Of a stretch of 43,509 nt of DNA, positions 8,959-17,163 are shown one piece after another. Numbering within the stretch: the stretch's first letter is position 1; every line of letters starts with the position of its first letter. The notes under the pieces were generated by a model that had not been told where the DNA came from, did no database searches, and saw nothing but the letters and a program-made list of their open reading frames with translations. This DNA is from Streptomyces sp. XM83C (GTDB taxonomy: Bacteria > Actinomycetota > Actinomycetes > Streptomycetales > Streptomycetaceae), in NCBI RefSeq assembly GCF_023072675.1, contig NZ_JALLGL010000012.1, positions 1 through 43,509 of the forward strand, written 5' to 3'. The translations under genes and the position numbers were made by a program.

Positions 8959-10253
8959 GCCGGGCCGCCGCGGCGGCCCCCGTGTGGCCGGCCGCGCACA
9001 GCCCCGCGCCGCCGGGAGCCGTCACGCCGCTGCTGGTGGCGGTGCGCTGCGGCGCGGGGCTCCTCGCCGTCGTGAGCGTCGCGGCCACCGTTCGCACCGG
9101 CCCGGCGGAGCGGCCCGTCGCGCTGGCCTTCGGCCTGCTGGTGGCCCTCGGCGAGGTCACCCGCTGGCGCGGCCCCCAGCTGCGGGAGCCGGCGCCGCTC
9201 GGCGCGGCCGGGGCACTGGCGTACGCGCTGCTCGGCGAGGTGAGCGGGCAGCCCACCCACCACGGCCCCGCCCAGGTGGTGACCGTCGTGTCCGTGGCCT
9301 CGCTGCTCGGCGGGGTGCCGCACATCGCCCGCGGCACCAGCCCCACCCTGGACCATCTCGCCCGGCGCGTCCTCACCGCGGGTTTCGCCGCGGTCTGCTT
9401 CCAGCCGCTGTACAACCGGGGTGCCCTCGACACCTGGGTCGGCCCCGCGTACGCGCTGCTGCTGGTGGCGCTGCTCGCGCTGACCGCCCTGTGGGATGCC
9501 GTGCTGGCTGCGGCCCTCGCGCACGCCCGCACCCGGTGGCCGTTCGCTCCGCTGCTGCGGGACGAGCTGCGGGCGCTCGCCGGGATCGGCTCGGCGGTGT
9601 GCGCGACCGGCGCGGTCATGGCACTCGCGGTGGCCGTGGCGGGCCTGTGGGCGCTGCCGGTGTTCTGTGTGCCGCTGCTGCTCACCCAGGCGTCGTTCCG
9701 CCGGTACGCGGCCGTCCGCGCCACCTACCGGCAGACCATCGCCTCCCTGGCCCGCGCCACCGAGATCGCCGGGTACACCCCCGCGGGGCACGCCCGCCGG
9801 GTGGCCGCGCTCAGCCTGGCCGTCGGACGGGACCTGGGGCTGGCGGAAGCGGAGCTGACCGTCCTGGAGTACGCGGCGCTCATGCACGACATCGGCCAGC
9901 TGAGCCTCGTCGACCCGGTGCCCGCCGGGGCCACTGCCGGGCTGCCGGGCGAGGAGCAGCGCCGTATCGCGCTCCTCGGCGGTGCCGTGGTCCGGCAGAC
10001 CGGGGTGGACCGCAGGGTCGCGGCGGTGGTGGAGCGGCAGGCCGACCCGTTCCCGGAGCAGCCGCGGGCGGCGCGGATCGTGCGGGTGGTCAACGCCTGG
10101 GAGGAGAAGGCCCGTGACGCGGGTCCCGGCGGGGCGCTCGCCGCGCTGGAGGAACTGCGGCTGGGTGCGGCGGGCGATTACGCGCCCGATGTGGTGGAGG
10201 CGCTGGCGCGGGTCCTGGCCCGGGGCGGTCTGACTTTCCCCCCGACTGGGTAA
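8955..10253 (+). CDS. Membrane protein with degenerate HD-GYP domain
   Basis: A 432-residue protein with the same plan as its upstream neighbour: an N-terminal multi-helix membrane region (about 20-250) and a C-terminal HD domain. H311-D312 (LMHDIGQLSL) and HARRVAALS remain, but the second half has lost the HHHE...DGxGYP signature; RVAAVVERQADPFPEQP stands in its place. It is probably not an active phosphodiesterase and may regulate or dimerise with the intact paralogue. The GTG start overlaps the preceding stop, so translation is coupled. Confidence 0.8.
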   Translation: MSRAAAAAPVWPAAHSPAPPGAVTPLLVAVRCGAGLLAVVSVAATVRTGPAERPVALAFGLLVALGEVTRWRGPQLREPAPLGAAGALAYALLGEVSGQPTHHGPAQVVTVVSVASLLGGVPHIARGTSPTLDHLARRVLTAGFAAVCFQPLYNRGALDTWVGPAYALLLVALLALTALWDAVLAAALAHARTRWPFAPLLRDELRALAGIGSAVCATGAVMALAVAVAGLWALPVFCVPLLLTQASFRRYAAVRATYRQTIASLARATEIAGYTPAGHARRVAALSLAVGRDLGLAEAELTVLEYAALMHDIGQLSLVDPVPAGATAGLPGEEQRRIALLGGAVVRQTGVDRRVAAVVERQADPFPEQPRAARIVRVVNAWEEKARDAGPGGALAALEELRLGAAGDYAPDVVEALARVLARGGLTFPPTG

Positions 10254-10266
10254 CCCATGGGTAATG
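10248..10266. promoter_or_regulatory. Palindrome between the HD gene and the TPR gene
   Basis: ACCCATGGGT (10253-10262) is a perfect 10-bp palindrome, flanked by GGGTA on the left and continuing into GGGTAAT. It sits on the stop codon of the degenerate HD gene and about 100 bp before the TPR-gene start. An operator is possible; chance cannot be excluded. Confidence 0.25.
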
Positions 10267-10364
10267 AGCGCCCCCGCGGCCGTACGTGGTTGGATGCGAG
10301 GGAGAGGGTGTCCGGGGGCACAGGCCAGCCCACTTTCCGGAACTGGAACTGGCAGGCGGGAATC

Positions 10365-11372
10365 GTGAGGATCTTCGGCAAGGGACGGCACCGGCCCTCC
10401 GCCTCCTGGCGGCAGGCCACCGACCGCGCGTTCACGCTGATCGGCGACGGCCGCTACGAGGACGCGGGAGCACTGCTCACCCGCGCCGCCGATCTGGAGC
10501 CCTGGCGGTCGGAGTCGTGGTTCAACCTGGCCCTGCTGCACAAGTTCCGGCACGACTGGGAACAGGCGAGGGCGGCCGGGCTGCGCGCGGTGGCGCTGCT
10601 GGAGAAGGAGACCGGGGCGCCCGACTGGTGGAACGTCGGCATCGCGGCGACGGCGTTGCAGGACTGGCCGCTGGCGCGGCGGGCCTGGCAGGCGTACGGG
10701 CTGCGGGTGCCCGGCACCGGCTCCCGGCAGGCGGCCGGCGCGGGCGCGTCGGCGTCCGGGGAGCCCGTCGGCATGGACCTGGGCAGCGCGGCCGTACGGC
10801 TGTCGCCGGAGGGCGAGGCCGAGGTGGTGTGGGGGCGGCGGCTGGACCCCGCCCGTATCGAGGTGCTGTCGATCCCGCTGCCGTCGTCCGGGCGGCGCTG
10901 GGGCGAGGTCGTCCTGCACGACGGGGTGCCGCACGGGGAGCGGACCACGTCCGCCGGGCACACCTACCCGGTGTTCGACGAGATCGAGCTGTGGGCGCCG
11001 TCGCCGGTGCCGACGTGGGTGGTGCTGATCGAGGCGGCCACGGAGGCGGACCGGGACGCGCTGGAGCAGCTCGCGGCGGACGCCGGGTTCGCGGCGGAGG
11101 ACTGGTCGTCGTCGGTGCGGCTGCTGTGCCGGATGTGCTCGGAGTCGCGGATGCCGGCCGACGAGGGCGAGGGCGTCCATCTCGACCCGCACGACCACAG
11201 CGAGCCGGGCCATCCGGGCCCGCTGGGCCACCGCACCGACGGACAGTCGTGGGTGCCGGAGCGGGAGTGCGGGGTGGCCGCGCCGGCGTCGCTGGTGCGC
11301 GGCCTGCTGGACGGCTGGGTCGCGGACGCGCCGGACTCGCGGGACTGGCGTGACCTGGAAGAGGTCTGCTGA
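10365..11372 (+). CDS. Tetratricopeptide-like protein of unknown function
   Basis: A 335-residue soluble protein. Residues about 15-110 form two or three TPR-like helix pairs ([59 protein letters not shown]). The rest is a compact domain I do not recognise, with CRMCSES and a His/Asp-rich stretch ([14 protein letters not shown]) that might bind metal. The start chosen is GTG 10365, preceded by GGCGGGA. An in-frame ATG at 10257 would add 36 residues with little family-like character. It lies between the HD pair and def. Confidence 0.7.
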   Translation: MRIFGKGRHRPSASWRQATDRAFTLIGDGRYEDAGALLTRAADLEPWRSESWFNLALLHKFRHDWEQARAAGLRAVALLEKETGAPDWWNVGIAATALQDWPLARRAWQAYGLRVPGTGSRQAAGAGASASGEPVGMDLGSAAVRLSPEGEAEVVWGRRLDPARIEVLSIPLPSSGRRWGEVVLHDGVPHGERTTSAGHTYPVFDEIELWAPSPVPTWVVLIEAATEADRDALEQLAADAGFAAEDWSSSVRLLCRMCSESRMPADEGEGVHLDPHDHSEPGHPGPLGHRTDGQSWVPERECGVAAPASLVRGLLDGWVADAPDSRDWRDLEEVC

Positions 11373-11446
11373 GCACCTCGCTCCCACGGACCCCTTTAGG
11401 CTGTACTGGCAGATTTCTCAGGCTTGCAGGAAGGCGTACGTCGGTC

Positions 11447-12097
11447 ATGGCGCAGCAGGACACCGATCAGCAGCACGCGGGCGTGCTCCCCGTAGACGAC
11501 GAGGGTTACGTCGTCGACACGGAGGACTGCGAGGAGCGCGAGAAGGCGTACCGCGAGCGCGGCACCTCGCGGCCGATCACGGTCGTGGGCAACCCGGTCC
11601 TCCACAAGGAGTGCAGGGACGTCACGGAGTTCGACGACGAGCTGCGCAAGCTGGTCGACGACATGTTCGCCTCGCAGCGCACCGCCGAGGGCGTGGGTCT
11701 GGCCGCCAACCAGATCGGCGTGGACCTGAAGGTCTTCGTCTACGACTGCCCCGACGACCAGGGCGTGCGGCACGTCGGCGTGGTGTGCAACCCGAAGCTG
11801 GTCGAGCTGCCCGCCGAGCGGCGCGTCCTGGACGACAGCAACGAGGGGTGCCTGTCCGTGCCGAGCGCGTACATGCCGCTGGCCCGCCCCGACTACGCGG
11901 AGGTCACCGGGCAGGACGAGCGGGGCAACCCGATCAAGGTGCGCGGCACCGGCTACTTCGCCCGGTGTTTGCAGCACGAGACCGACCACCTGTACGGGTA
12001 CCTCTACATCGACCGGCTCTCCAAGCGTGAACGCAAGGACGCGCTGCGGCAGATGGCCGAGAACGAGCCCCGCTACCCGGTGGTGCCGAACGACTGA
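11447..12097 (+). CDS. def: Peptide deformylase
   Basis: This enzyme removes the formyl group from the initiator methionine. In the 216-residue protein all three motifs are present: [10 protein letters not shown] (motif 1), E133GCLS (motif 2, Cys135 metal ligand) and QH177ETDH181 (motif 3, two His ligands and catalytic Glu178). About 35 acidic residues precede the catalytic domain, as in other streptomycete deformylases. A TAGGCT -10-like hexamer lies at 11397-11402. The strong hairpin at 12131-12168 follows the gene. Confidence 0.95.
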   Translation: MAQQDTDQQHAGVLPVDDEGYVVDTEDCEEREKAYRERGTSRPITVVGNPVLHKECRDVTEFDDELRKLVDDMFASQRTAEGVGLAANQIGVDLKVFVYDCPDDQGVRHVGVVCNPKLVELPAERRVLDDSNEGCLSVPSAYMPLARPDYAEVTGQDERGNPIKVRGTGYFARCLQHETDHLYGYLYIDRLSKRERKDALRQMAENEPRYPVVPND

Positions 12098-12130
12098 CGC
12101 GCCCCGCCCGTCGCACGGTCCCCTCACGTA

Positions 12131-12168
12131 CGGCGCCTGTTCAGGACCCACTTCCTGAACAGGCGCCG
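12131..12168 (+). terminator. Hairpin terminator after def
   Basis: A perfect 16-bp stem (12131-12146 pairs with 12153-12168) closes a 6-nt loop. There is no U-tract, which is common for streptomycete terminators. The rest of 12098-12398 holds no gene, only the inverted repeats upstream of the terpene operon. Confidence 0.8.
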
Positions 12169-12241
12169 CGTCGTTGGGTGTTCGCCCGGCCGACACGCGT
12201 TCGATCCCATACGCACATGTGGTGATCCACAACCAGTCATT

Positions 12242-12300
12242 CAGGGGGAGATTCTCAGCCCCTGGGGGTAGTGAATGAAGCAAATCCGTTCCCAGAACGG
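12242..12300. promoter_or_regulatory. Inverted repeats upstream of the albaflavenone operon
   Basis: Two inverted repeats lie 100-160 bp before the sesquiterpene synthase start. CAGGGG (12242-12247) pairs with CCCCTG (12259-12264), and CCGTTC (12286-12291) pairs with GAACGG (12295-12300) across CCA. A wider pair, CATTCAG (12238-12244) and CTGAATG (12313-12319), encloses both. They look like operators; no regulator can be named from the window. Confidence 0.4.
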
Positions 12301-12398
12301 TCAGTTGTGGTGCTGAATGGGGGGAGCGGGGATACGCAACGGCGCACGCCCGGTACAGCGGGAGGGTGTGCGTCACCGGCGGCTGAGAGGGGTAGTTC

Positions 12399-13496
12399 GT
12401 GCATGCTTTCCCATACAGCACCACATACGGGGCCGCGGCGGCGCCGGCCCGGCCGGCGGTCCCGCCGTCGCTCGCTCTTCCGGTGATCGAGCAGGAGTTT
12501 CCCCGGCAACTGCATCCGTATTGGCCGAAGCTTCAGGAGAAGACCCGGACCTGGCTCCTCGAAAAGCGGCTCATGCCGGCCGACAAGGTCGAGGAATATG
12601 CCGACGGCCTGTGCTACACGGACCTGATGGCCGGCTACTACCTGGGCGCCGACGACGACGTCCTCCAGGCGATCGCCGACTACAGCGCGTGGTTCTTCGT
12701 CTGGGACGACCGGCACGACCGGTACGTCGTCCACGGCAGGCCGGACGCCTGGCGCACCCTGTGGCAGGGGCTGCACGCGGCTCTGGACTCCCCCGGAGCC
12801 CATCTGCACCACGAGGACCCACTGGTCGCCGGTCTGGCGGACAGCGTGGCCCGGCTGTTCGCCTTCCTGCCGGACACCTGGAACGCCCGCTTCACCCGTC
12901 ACTTCCACGCGGTGATCGACGCCTACGACCGGGAGTTCCACAACCGGACCGAGGGAATCGTGCCCACGGTCGAGGAATACCTTCAGCTGCGCAGGCTCAC
13001 CTTCGCGCACTGGATCTGGACCGATCTGCTGGAGCCGAGCGCGGGCCGTGAACTGCCGGACCGGGTGCGGAAAAACCCCGCGTACCGCAGGGCCGCGCTC
13101 CTCAGCCAGGAATTCGCCGCCTGGTACAACGATCTGTGCTCGCTGCCCAAAGAAATAGCGGGCGACGAGGTCCACAATCTCGGAATCAGTCTCATCACCC
13201 ATCACGGGCTGACTCTGGAAGAAGCCGTCGAAGAGATGCGGCGGCGCATCGAGGAATGCATTTCTGAATTCCTCGCCGTGGAACGCGAAGCACTGCGTCT
13301 CGCCGACGGGCTCGCCGACGGATCGGTCGACGGAAAAGAACTCGGCGCGGCGGTACGTGCCTGCGTCAGCAATATGCGGAACTGGTTCAGTTCCGTCTAC
13401 TGGTTCCACCACGAATCCGGCCGGTACATGGTCGACAGCTGGGAGGACCGGTCCACGCCCCCGTACGTCAACAACGAAGCGGCAGGTGAGAAATGA
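12399..13496 (+). CDS. cyc1: Epi-isozizaene synthase (sesquiterpene cyclase)
   Basis: A class I terpene cyclase that converts farnesyl diphosphate to epi-isozizaene, the precursor of the antibiotic sesquiterpenoid albaflavenone. The 365-residue protein has the aspartate-rich D103DRHD107 and the NSE-type metal motif N244DLCSLPKE252, both typical of this enzyme. The N-terminal MHAFP and C-terminal [10 protein letters not shown] match my memory of the S. coelicolor enzyme (SCO5222) almost exactly. GAGAGGGG precedes the ATG. Its stop overlaps the P450 start (ATGA). Confidence 0.95.
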   Translation: MHAFPYSTTYGAAAAPARPAVPPSLALPVIEQEFPRQLHPYWPKLQEKTRTWLLEKRLMPADKVEEYADGLCYTDLMAGYYLGADDDVLQAIADYSAWFFVWDDRHDRYVVHGRPDAWRTLWQGLHAALDSPGAHLHHEDPLVAGLADSVARLFAFLPDTWNARFTRHFHAVIDAYDREFHNRTEGIVPTVEEYLQLRRLTFAHWIWTDLLEPSAGRELPDRVRKNPAYRRAALLSQEFAAWYNDLCSLPKEIAGDEVHNLGISLITHHGLTLEEAVEEMRRRIEECISEFLAVEREALRLADGLADGSVDGKELGAAVRACVSNMRNWFSSVYWFHHESGRYMVDSWEDRSTPPYVNNEAAGEK

Positions 13497-14875
13497 CCGT
13501 CGAGCAGGTGAAGCCCGAGACCGAGACCACCGACGCCGCGGCGCCCGCACTCCAGGAGCCGCCCCTCGCGGGCGGGGGAGTGCCGCTCCTCGGCCACGGC
13601 TGGCCCATGCTGCGCGACCCGCTGGGCTTCATGTCCCAGCTGCGCGACCACGGCGACGTCGTACGCCTCAAACTGGGGCCCAAGACCCTGTACGCGGTCA
13701 CTGCCCCGCATCTGACCGGCGCGCTCGCCCTCGACCCGAACTACCACATCGCCGGACCGCTGTGGGAGTCGCTGGAGGGCCTGCTCGGCAAGAAAGGCGT
13801 GGCCACGGCCAACGGGCCGCAGCACCGGCGCCAGCGGCGCACCATCCAGCCCGCGTTCCGGATGGACGCCATACCCGCGTACGGGCCGATCATGGAGGAG
13901 GAGGCGCACGCGCTCACCGAGCGCTGGAAACCCGGCGAGACCGTCGACTGCACGAGCGAGTCCTTCCGGATCGCCGTGCGCATCGCCGCCCGCTGCCTGC
14001 TGCGCGGCCAGTACATGGACGAGCGTGCCGAGCGGCTGTGCAACGCGCTCGCCACCGTCTTCCGCGGCATGTACCGCCGGATGGTGGTGCCCCTCGGCCC
14101 GCTGTACCGGCTGCCGCTGCCGGCCAACCGCGAATTCAACCGGGCACTGGCCGATCTGCATCTGCTGGTCGACGAGATCGTCGCCGAACGGCGGGCATCT
14201 GGTCAAAAGCCGGACGATTTGCTGACGGCATTGCTGCACGCGAAGGACGACAATGGCGACCCGATCGACGAGCAGGAGATCCACGACCAGGTGGTCGCGA
14301 TACTCACGCCCGGAAGCGAAACCGTCGCCTCCACGGTCATGTGGTTGCTTCAGGCACTTGCCGAGCATCCCGAACACGCCGACCGGATCCACGACGAAGT
14401 CGAATCCGTCACCGGCGGCCGGCCCGTCGCATTCGAGCACGTCCGCAAGCTCACCCACACCAACAATGTGGTGCTGGAGGCGATGCGGTTGCGCCCCGCC
14501 GTCTGGATTTTGACGCGCAGGGCGGTCGCCGACTCGGAACTCGGTGGCTATCGCATTCCAGCCGGAGCCGACATCGTGTACAGCCCGTACGCGATCCAGC
14601 GCGATCCGAAGTCGTACGACCGCAACCTGGAGTTCGACCCGGACCGCTGGCTCCCGGAACGCGCCAAGGACGTTCCGAAATACGCCATGGCGCCCTTCAG
14701 CGTGGGCAACCGCAAGTGCCCCAGCGACCACTTCTCCATGGCGCAGCTCACGCTGATCACCGCGGCGCTCGCGGCCAAGTACCGCTTCGAGCAGGTGCGG
14801 GGCTCCGACGACAACGTCCGCGTCGGGATCACCCTCCGCCCGCAGAACCTGCTGCTGCGACCGGTGCCGCGGTGA
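13493..14875 (+). CDS. CYP170A-type cytochrome P450, albaflavenone monooxygenase
   Basis: A 460-residue soluble P450 that oxidises epi-isozizaene through albaflavenols to albaflavenone. P450 motifs: I-helix [10 protein letters not shown] (271-280), EAMR (329-332) for ExxR, and heme loop FSVGNRKC with Cys409. The S. coelicolor relative CYP170A1 also makes farnesene at a second, terpene-synthase-like site; a DDxxD motif (D252DNGD256) is conserved here in the same place. Expression is coupled to the cyclase by a 4-bp overlap. It converges on nrdS, 54 bp away. Confidence 0.94.
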   Translation: MTVEQVKPETETTDAAAPALQEPPLAGGGVPLLGHGWPMLRDPLGFMSQLRDHGDVVRLKLGPKTLYAVTAPHLTGALALDPNYHIAGPLWESLEGLLGKKGVATANGPQHRRQRRTIQPAFRMDAIPAYGPIMEEEAHALTERWKPGETVDCTSESFRIAVRIAARCLLRGQYMDERAERLCNALATVFRGMYRRMVVPLGPLYRLPLPANREFNRALADLHLLVDEIVAERRASGQKPDDLLTALLHAKDDNGDPIDEQEIHDQVVAILTPGSETVASTVMWLLQALAEHPEHADRIHDEVESVTGGRPVAFEHVRKLTHTNNVVLEAMRLRPAVWILTRRAVADSELGGYRIPAGADIVYSPYAIQRDPKSYDRNLEFDPDRWLPERAKDVPKYAMAPFSVGNRKCPSDHFSMAQLTLITAALAAKYRFEQVRGSDDNVRVGITLRPQNLLLRPVPR

Positions 14876-14898
14876 CGGCGACGGCACGGCACCGGCCG

Positions 14899-14916
14899 GG
14901 GGCGCGGCACCGCCCC
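14899..14916. terminator. Short hairpin between convergent genes
   Basis: GGGGCG (14899-14904) pairs with CGCCCC (14911-14916) in the 54-bp gap between the P450 and nrdS ends. It could end transcription from either side. The stem is short, so confidence is low. Confidence 0.35.
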
Positions 14917-14929
14917 TGAACACCTCCGG

Positions 14930-15895
14930 TCAGGCGGCCTGCGGCCCGCGGAACGTACGCCGGTAGTTCTGCGGCGTCGTGCCCAGCACCCGCACGAACT
15001 GGTGCCGCAGTGCCGCCGCCGTGCCGAACCCGGTGCGCCAGGCGATCGCGTCGACCGTCTCGTCCGTCGCCTCCAGCAGCTCCTGGGCCAGCAGCACCCG
15101 CTGCCGCAGGATCCAGCGGTAGGGCGTGGTACCCGTCTCCTGCTGGAAGCGGCGGGCGAACGTGCGCGGCGACATGTGGGCCCGGGCCGCGAGCTGCTCG
15201 ACGGTGACCTCCTGGTCGAGGTGCTGCTCCATCCAGGCCAGCACCTCGCCGACGGTGTCGCAGGAACTCCTCGGCAGGGGCCGCTCGATGTACTGCGCCT
15301 GCCCGCCGTCCCGGTGCGGCGGCACCACCATCCGCCGGGCGATCCTGTTGGCGACCTCCGGGCCCTGCTCCTTGCGCACCAGATGCAGACAGGCGTCGAT
15401 ACCGGCGGCCGTGCCCGCCGAGGTGATCACCGGGTCCTCGTCCACGTACAGCACATCGGGTTCGACGAGCGCCTGCGGATACCGGCGGGCCAGCTCGTCC
15501 GCGTGATGCCAGTGCACGGCACACCGCCGCCCGTCCAGCAGCCCGGCCGCGCCCAGCACGAACACCCCGGAACACACGCTGAGCACCCGCGCCCCGCGCT
15601 CCACGGCCCGCACCAGCGCGTCCAGCAGCGCGGGCGGGTACTCCCGGCGCACATACTCGTTGCCCGCCGGTACGGCGATCAGGTCGGCCTCGTCCAGCCG
15701 CTCCGGGCCGTAGGGCGTGGCCACGGTCAGCCCGGCGACATGCGTGGACAGCGCGGGGCCCTCGGCGGAGACCACCGCGAAGTCGTACGTCGGAAGCCCC
15801 TCGTCTCTGCGGTCGATCCCGAAGACCTCGCAGACGACGCCCAGTTCGAAGGGATGCACTCCGTCCAGCAGGACGGCGGCCACGTTCTTCAGCAT
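14930..15895 (-). CDS. nrdS: NrdS: GlxA-type AraC family regulator of the nrdABS operon
   Basis: A 321-residue regulator with an N-terminal DJ-1/PfpI-like domain (about 1-180; nucleophile-elbow-like VCSGVFVLGAAG, a nearby HWHH) and a C-terminal double-helix AraC domain (about 215-315; VTVEQLAARAHMSPRTFARR and GFGTAAALRHQFVRVLGTTP). In S. coelicolor the third gene of the class Ia reductase operon, nrdS, is an AraC-like regulator; position and strand agree here. The ATG at 15895 is chosen; a GTG at 15910 is in frame, and neither has a clear Shine-Dalgarno. It starts about 250 bp downstream of nrdB. Confidence 0.82.
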   Translation of the reverse strand: MLKNVAAVLLDGVHPFELGVVCEVFGIDRRDEGLPTYDFAVVSAEGPALSTHVAGLTVATPYGPERLDEADLIAVPAGNEYVRREYPPALLDALVRAVERGARVLSVCSGVFVLGAAGLLDGRRCAVHWHHADELARRYPQALVEPDVLYVDEDPVITSAGTAAGIDACLHLVRKEQGPEVANRIARRMVVPPHRDGGQAQYIERPLPRSSCDTVGEVLAWMEQHLDQEVTVEQLAARAHMSPRTFARRFQQETGTTPYRWILRQRVLLAQELLEATDETVDAIAWRTGFGTAAALRHQFVRVLGTTPQNYRRTFRGPQAA

Positions 15896-15988
15896 GCCGC
15901 AAGTGTGCACCCGTCGATGGCAGTAATTCGAGGGTGCACGGCAGTCCTGCCACTGTCAGGAGTGTCTTCGCTGTACGACGCTTACCGC

Positions 15989-16231
15989 ATGAACACGATC
16001 CTCAGTTACGCGACCGTCCTGATCCTGTTCCTCCTCCTCACCGCCCCGGCGCTCGTGGGCTGGGTCCACGAGCGCCGGATCGACAGGCAACTGGCGGCGA
16101 CACGACCCGCACGGCCCGCCCGGCCCGCGCGAGCCGCGTGGACTCAGAAGTCCTCGTCGAGGTCGACGGTGCCCTCCACCGCCACCTGGTACGCCGAGGG
16201 ACGCCGCTCGAAGAAGTTGGTCAGCTCCTGA
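15989..16231 (+). CDS. Possible small membrane protein, convergent with nrdB
   Basis: An 80-codon reading frame in the nrdB-nrdS gap, on the opposite strand. It starts MNTILSYATVLILFLLL, a good single transmembrane helix, followed by WVHERRIDRQL and an Ala/Arg/Pro linker. The last 88 bp are antisense to nrdB. The tail there could be an antisense shadow, and the Shine-Dalgarno is poor; a GTG at 15962 is an alternative start. The N-terminal part looks protein-like, but the gene is unproven. Confidence 0.35.
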   Translation: MNTILSYATVLILFLLLTAPALVGWVHERRIDRQLAATRPARPARPARAAWTQKSSSRSTVPSTATWYAEGRRSKKLVSS

Positions 16232-17163
16232 ACCCCTTGCAGCTCCATGAACGCGAAGGGGTTCTCCGAGCCGTACACCGGCGGGAAACCGAGCCGGACC
16301 AGCCGTTGATCGGCGACGCACTCCAGGTACTGCCGCATGGAGTCGGTGTTCATACCGGGCAGCCCGTCCCCGCACAGGTCACGCGCGAACTGGAGCTCGG
16401 CCTCCACCGCCTCCCGCAGCATCGCCGTCACCTCGTCGCGGAGCCGGTCGTCGAACAGCTCCGGCTCCTCCTTGCGCACGGTGTCCACCACGTCGAACGC
16501 GAACGACATGTGCATGGTCTCGTCACGGAACACCCAGTTCGTGCCGGTGGCGAGACCGTGCAGCAGCCCCCGGCTGCGGAACCAGTACACGTACGCGAAG
16601 GCACCGTAGAAGAACAGGCCCTCGATGCACGCGGCGAAGCAGATCAGGTTCAGCAGGAATCGCCGCCGGTCGGCCCGCGTCTCCAGCCGGTCGATCTTCT
16701 CCACCGAGTCCATCCACTTGAAGCAGAACTGCGCCTTCTCACGGATCGACGGGATGTTCTCGATCGCCGCGAACGCCGCCGCCCGCTCCTCCGGGTCGGG
16801 CAGATACGTGTCCAGCAGCGTCAGATAGAACTGGACGTGCACGGCCTCCTCGAAGAGCTGCCGCGACAGATACAGGCGCGCCTCGGGCGAGTTGATGTGC
16901 TTGTACAGCGTCAGCACCAGGTTGTTCGCGACGATCGAGTCGCCCGTCGCGAAGAACGCCACCAGCCGGCCGATGAGGTGCTGCTCACCGGGGCTGAGCC
17001 GGGCGAGGTCGGCGACGTCCGAGTGGAGGTCGACCTCCTCCACGGTCCAGGTGTTCTTGATGGCGTCCCGGTAGCGCTCGTAGAAGTCGGGGTAGCGCAT
17101 GGGGCGCAGGGTCAGCTCGAAACCCGGGTCGAGCAGATTCTGTTCTTCACGGGCGGTGGTCAC
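16144..17163 (-). CDS. nrdB: Ribonucleotide reductase class Ia, small (beta) subunit
   Basis: This subunit houses the diferric-tyrosyl radical cofactor. In the 339-residue protein the ligands appear in order: Asp in FATGDSIVANN, Glu and His in EEAVHVQFY with the radical Tyr four residues after the His, Glu in CIEGLFFYGAF, and Glu/His in RDETMHMSF. The presence of the Tyr argues for a classical tyrosyl-radical enzyme rather than class Ic. The C-terminal DLDEDF tail fits the alpha-subunit docking peptide. The GTG start overlaps the nrdA stop (GTGA). Confidence 0.95.
   Translation of the reverse strand: MTTAREEQNLLDPGFELTLRPMRYPDFYERYRDAIKNTWTVEEVDLHSDVADLARLSPGEQHLIGRLVAFFATGDSIVANNLVLTLYKHINSPEARLYLSRQLFEEAVHVQFYLTLLDTYLPDPEERAAAFAAIENIPSIREKAQFCFKWMDSVEKIDRLETRADRRRFLLNLICFAACIEGLFFYGAFAYVYWFRSRGLLHGLATGTNWVFRDETMHMSFAFDVVDTVRKEEPELFDDRLRDEVTAMLREAVEAELQFARDLCGDGLPGMNTDSMRQYLECVADQRLVRLGFPPVYGSENPFAFMELQGVQELTNFFERRPSAYQVAVEGTVDLDEDF

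Noticed and set aside
10355..10370. GGGAAT at 10358 as a second sigma-R promoter
   Set aside because: No GTT at the required 18-bp spacing.
8775..11387. Minus-strand reading frame of 870 codons
   Set aside because: It lies opposite the HD and TPR genes, with Arg/Pro/Gly-rich low-complexity translation; a shadow.
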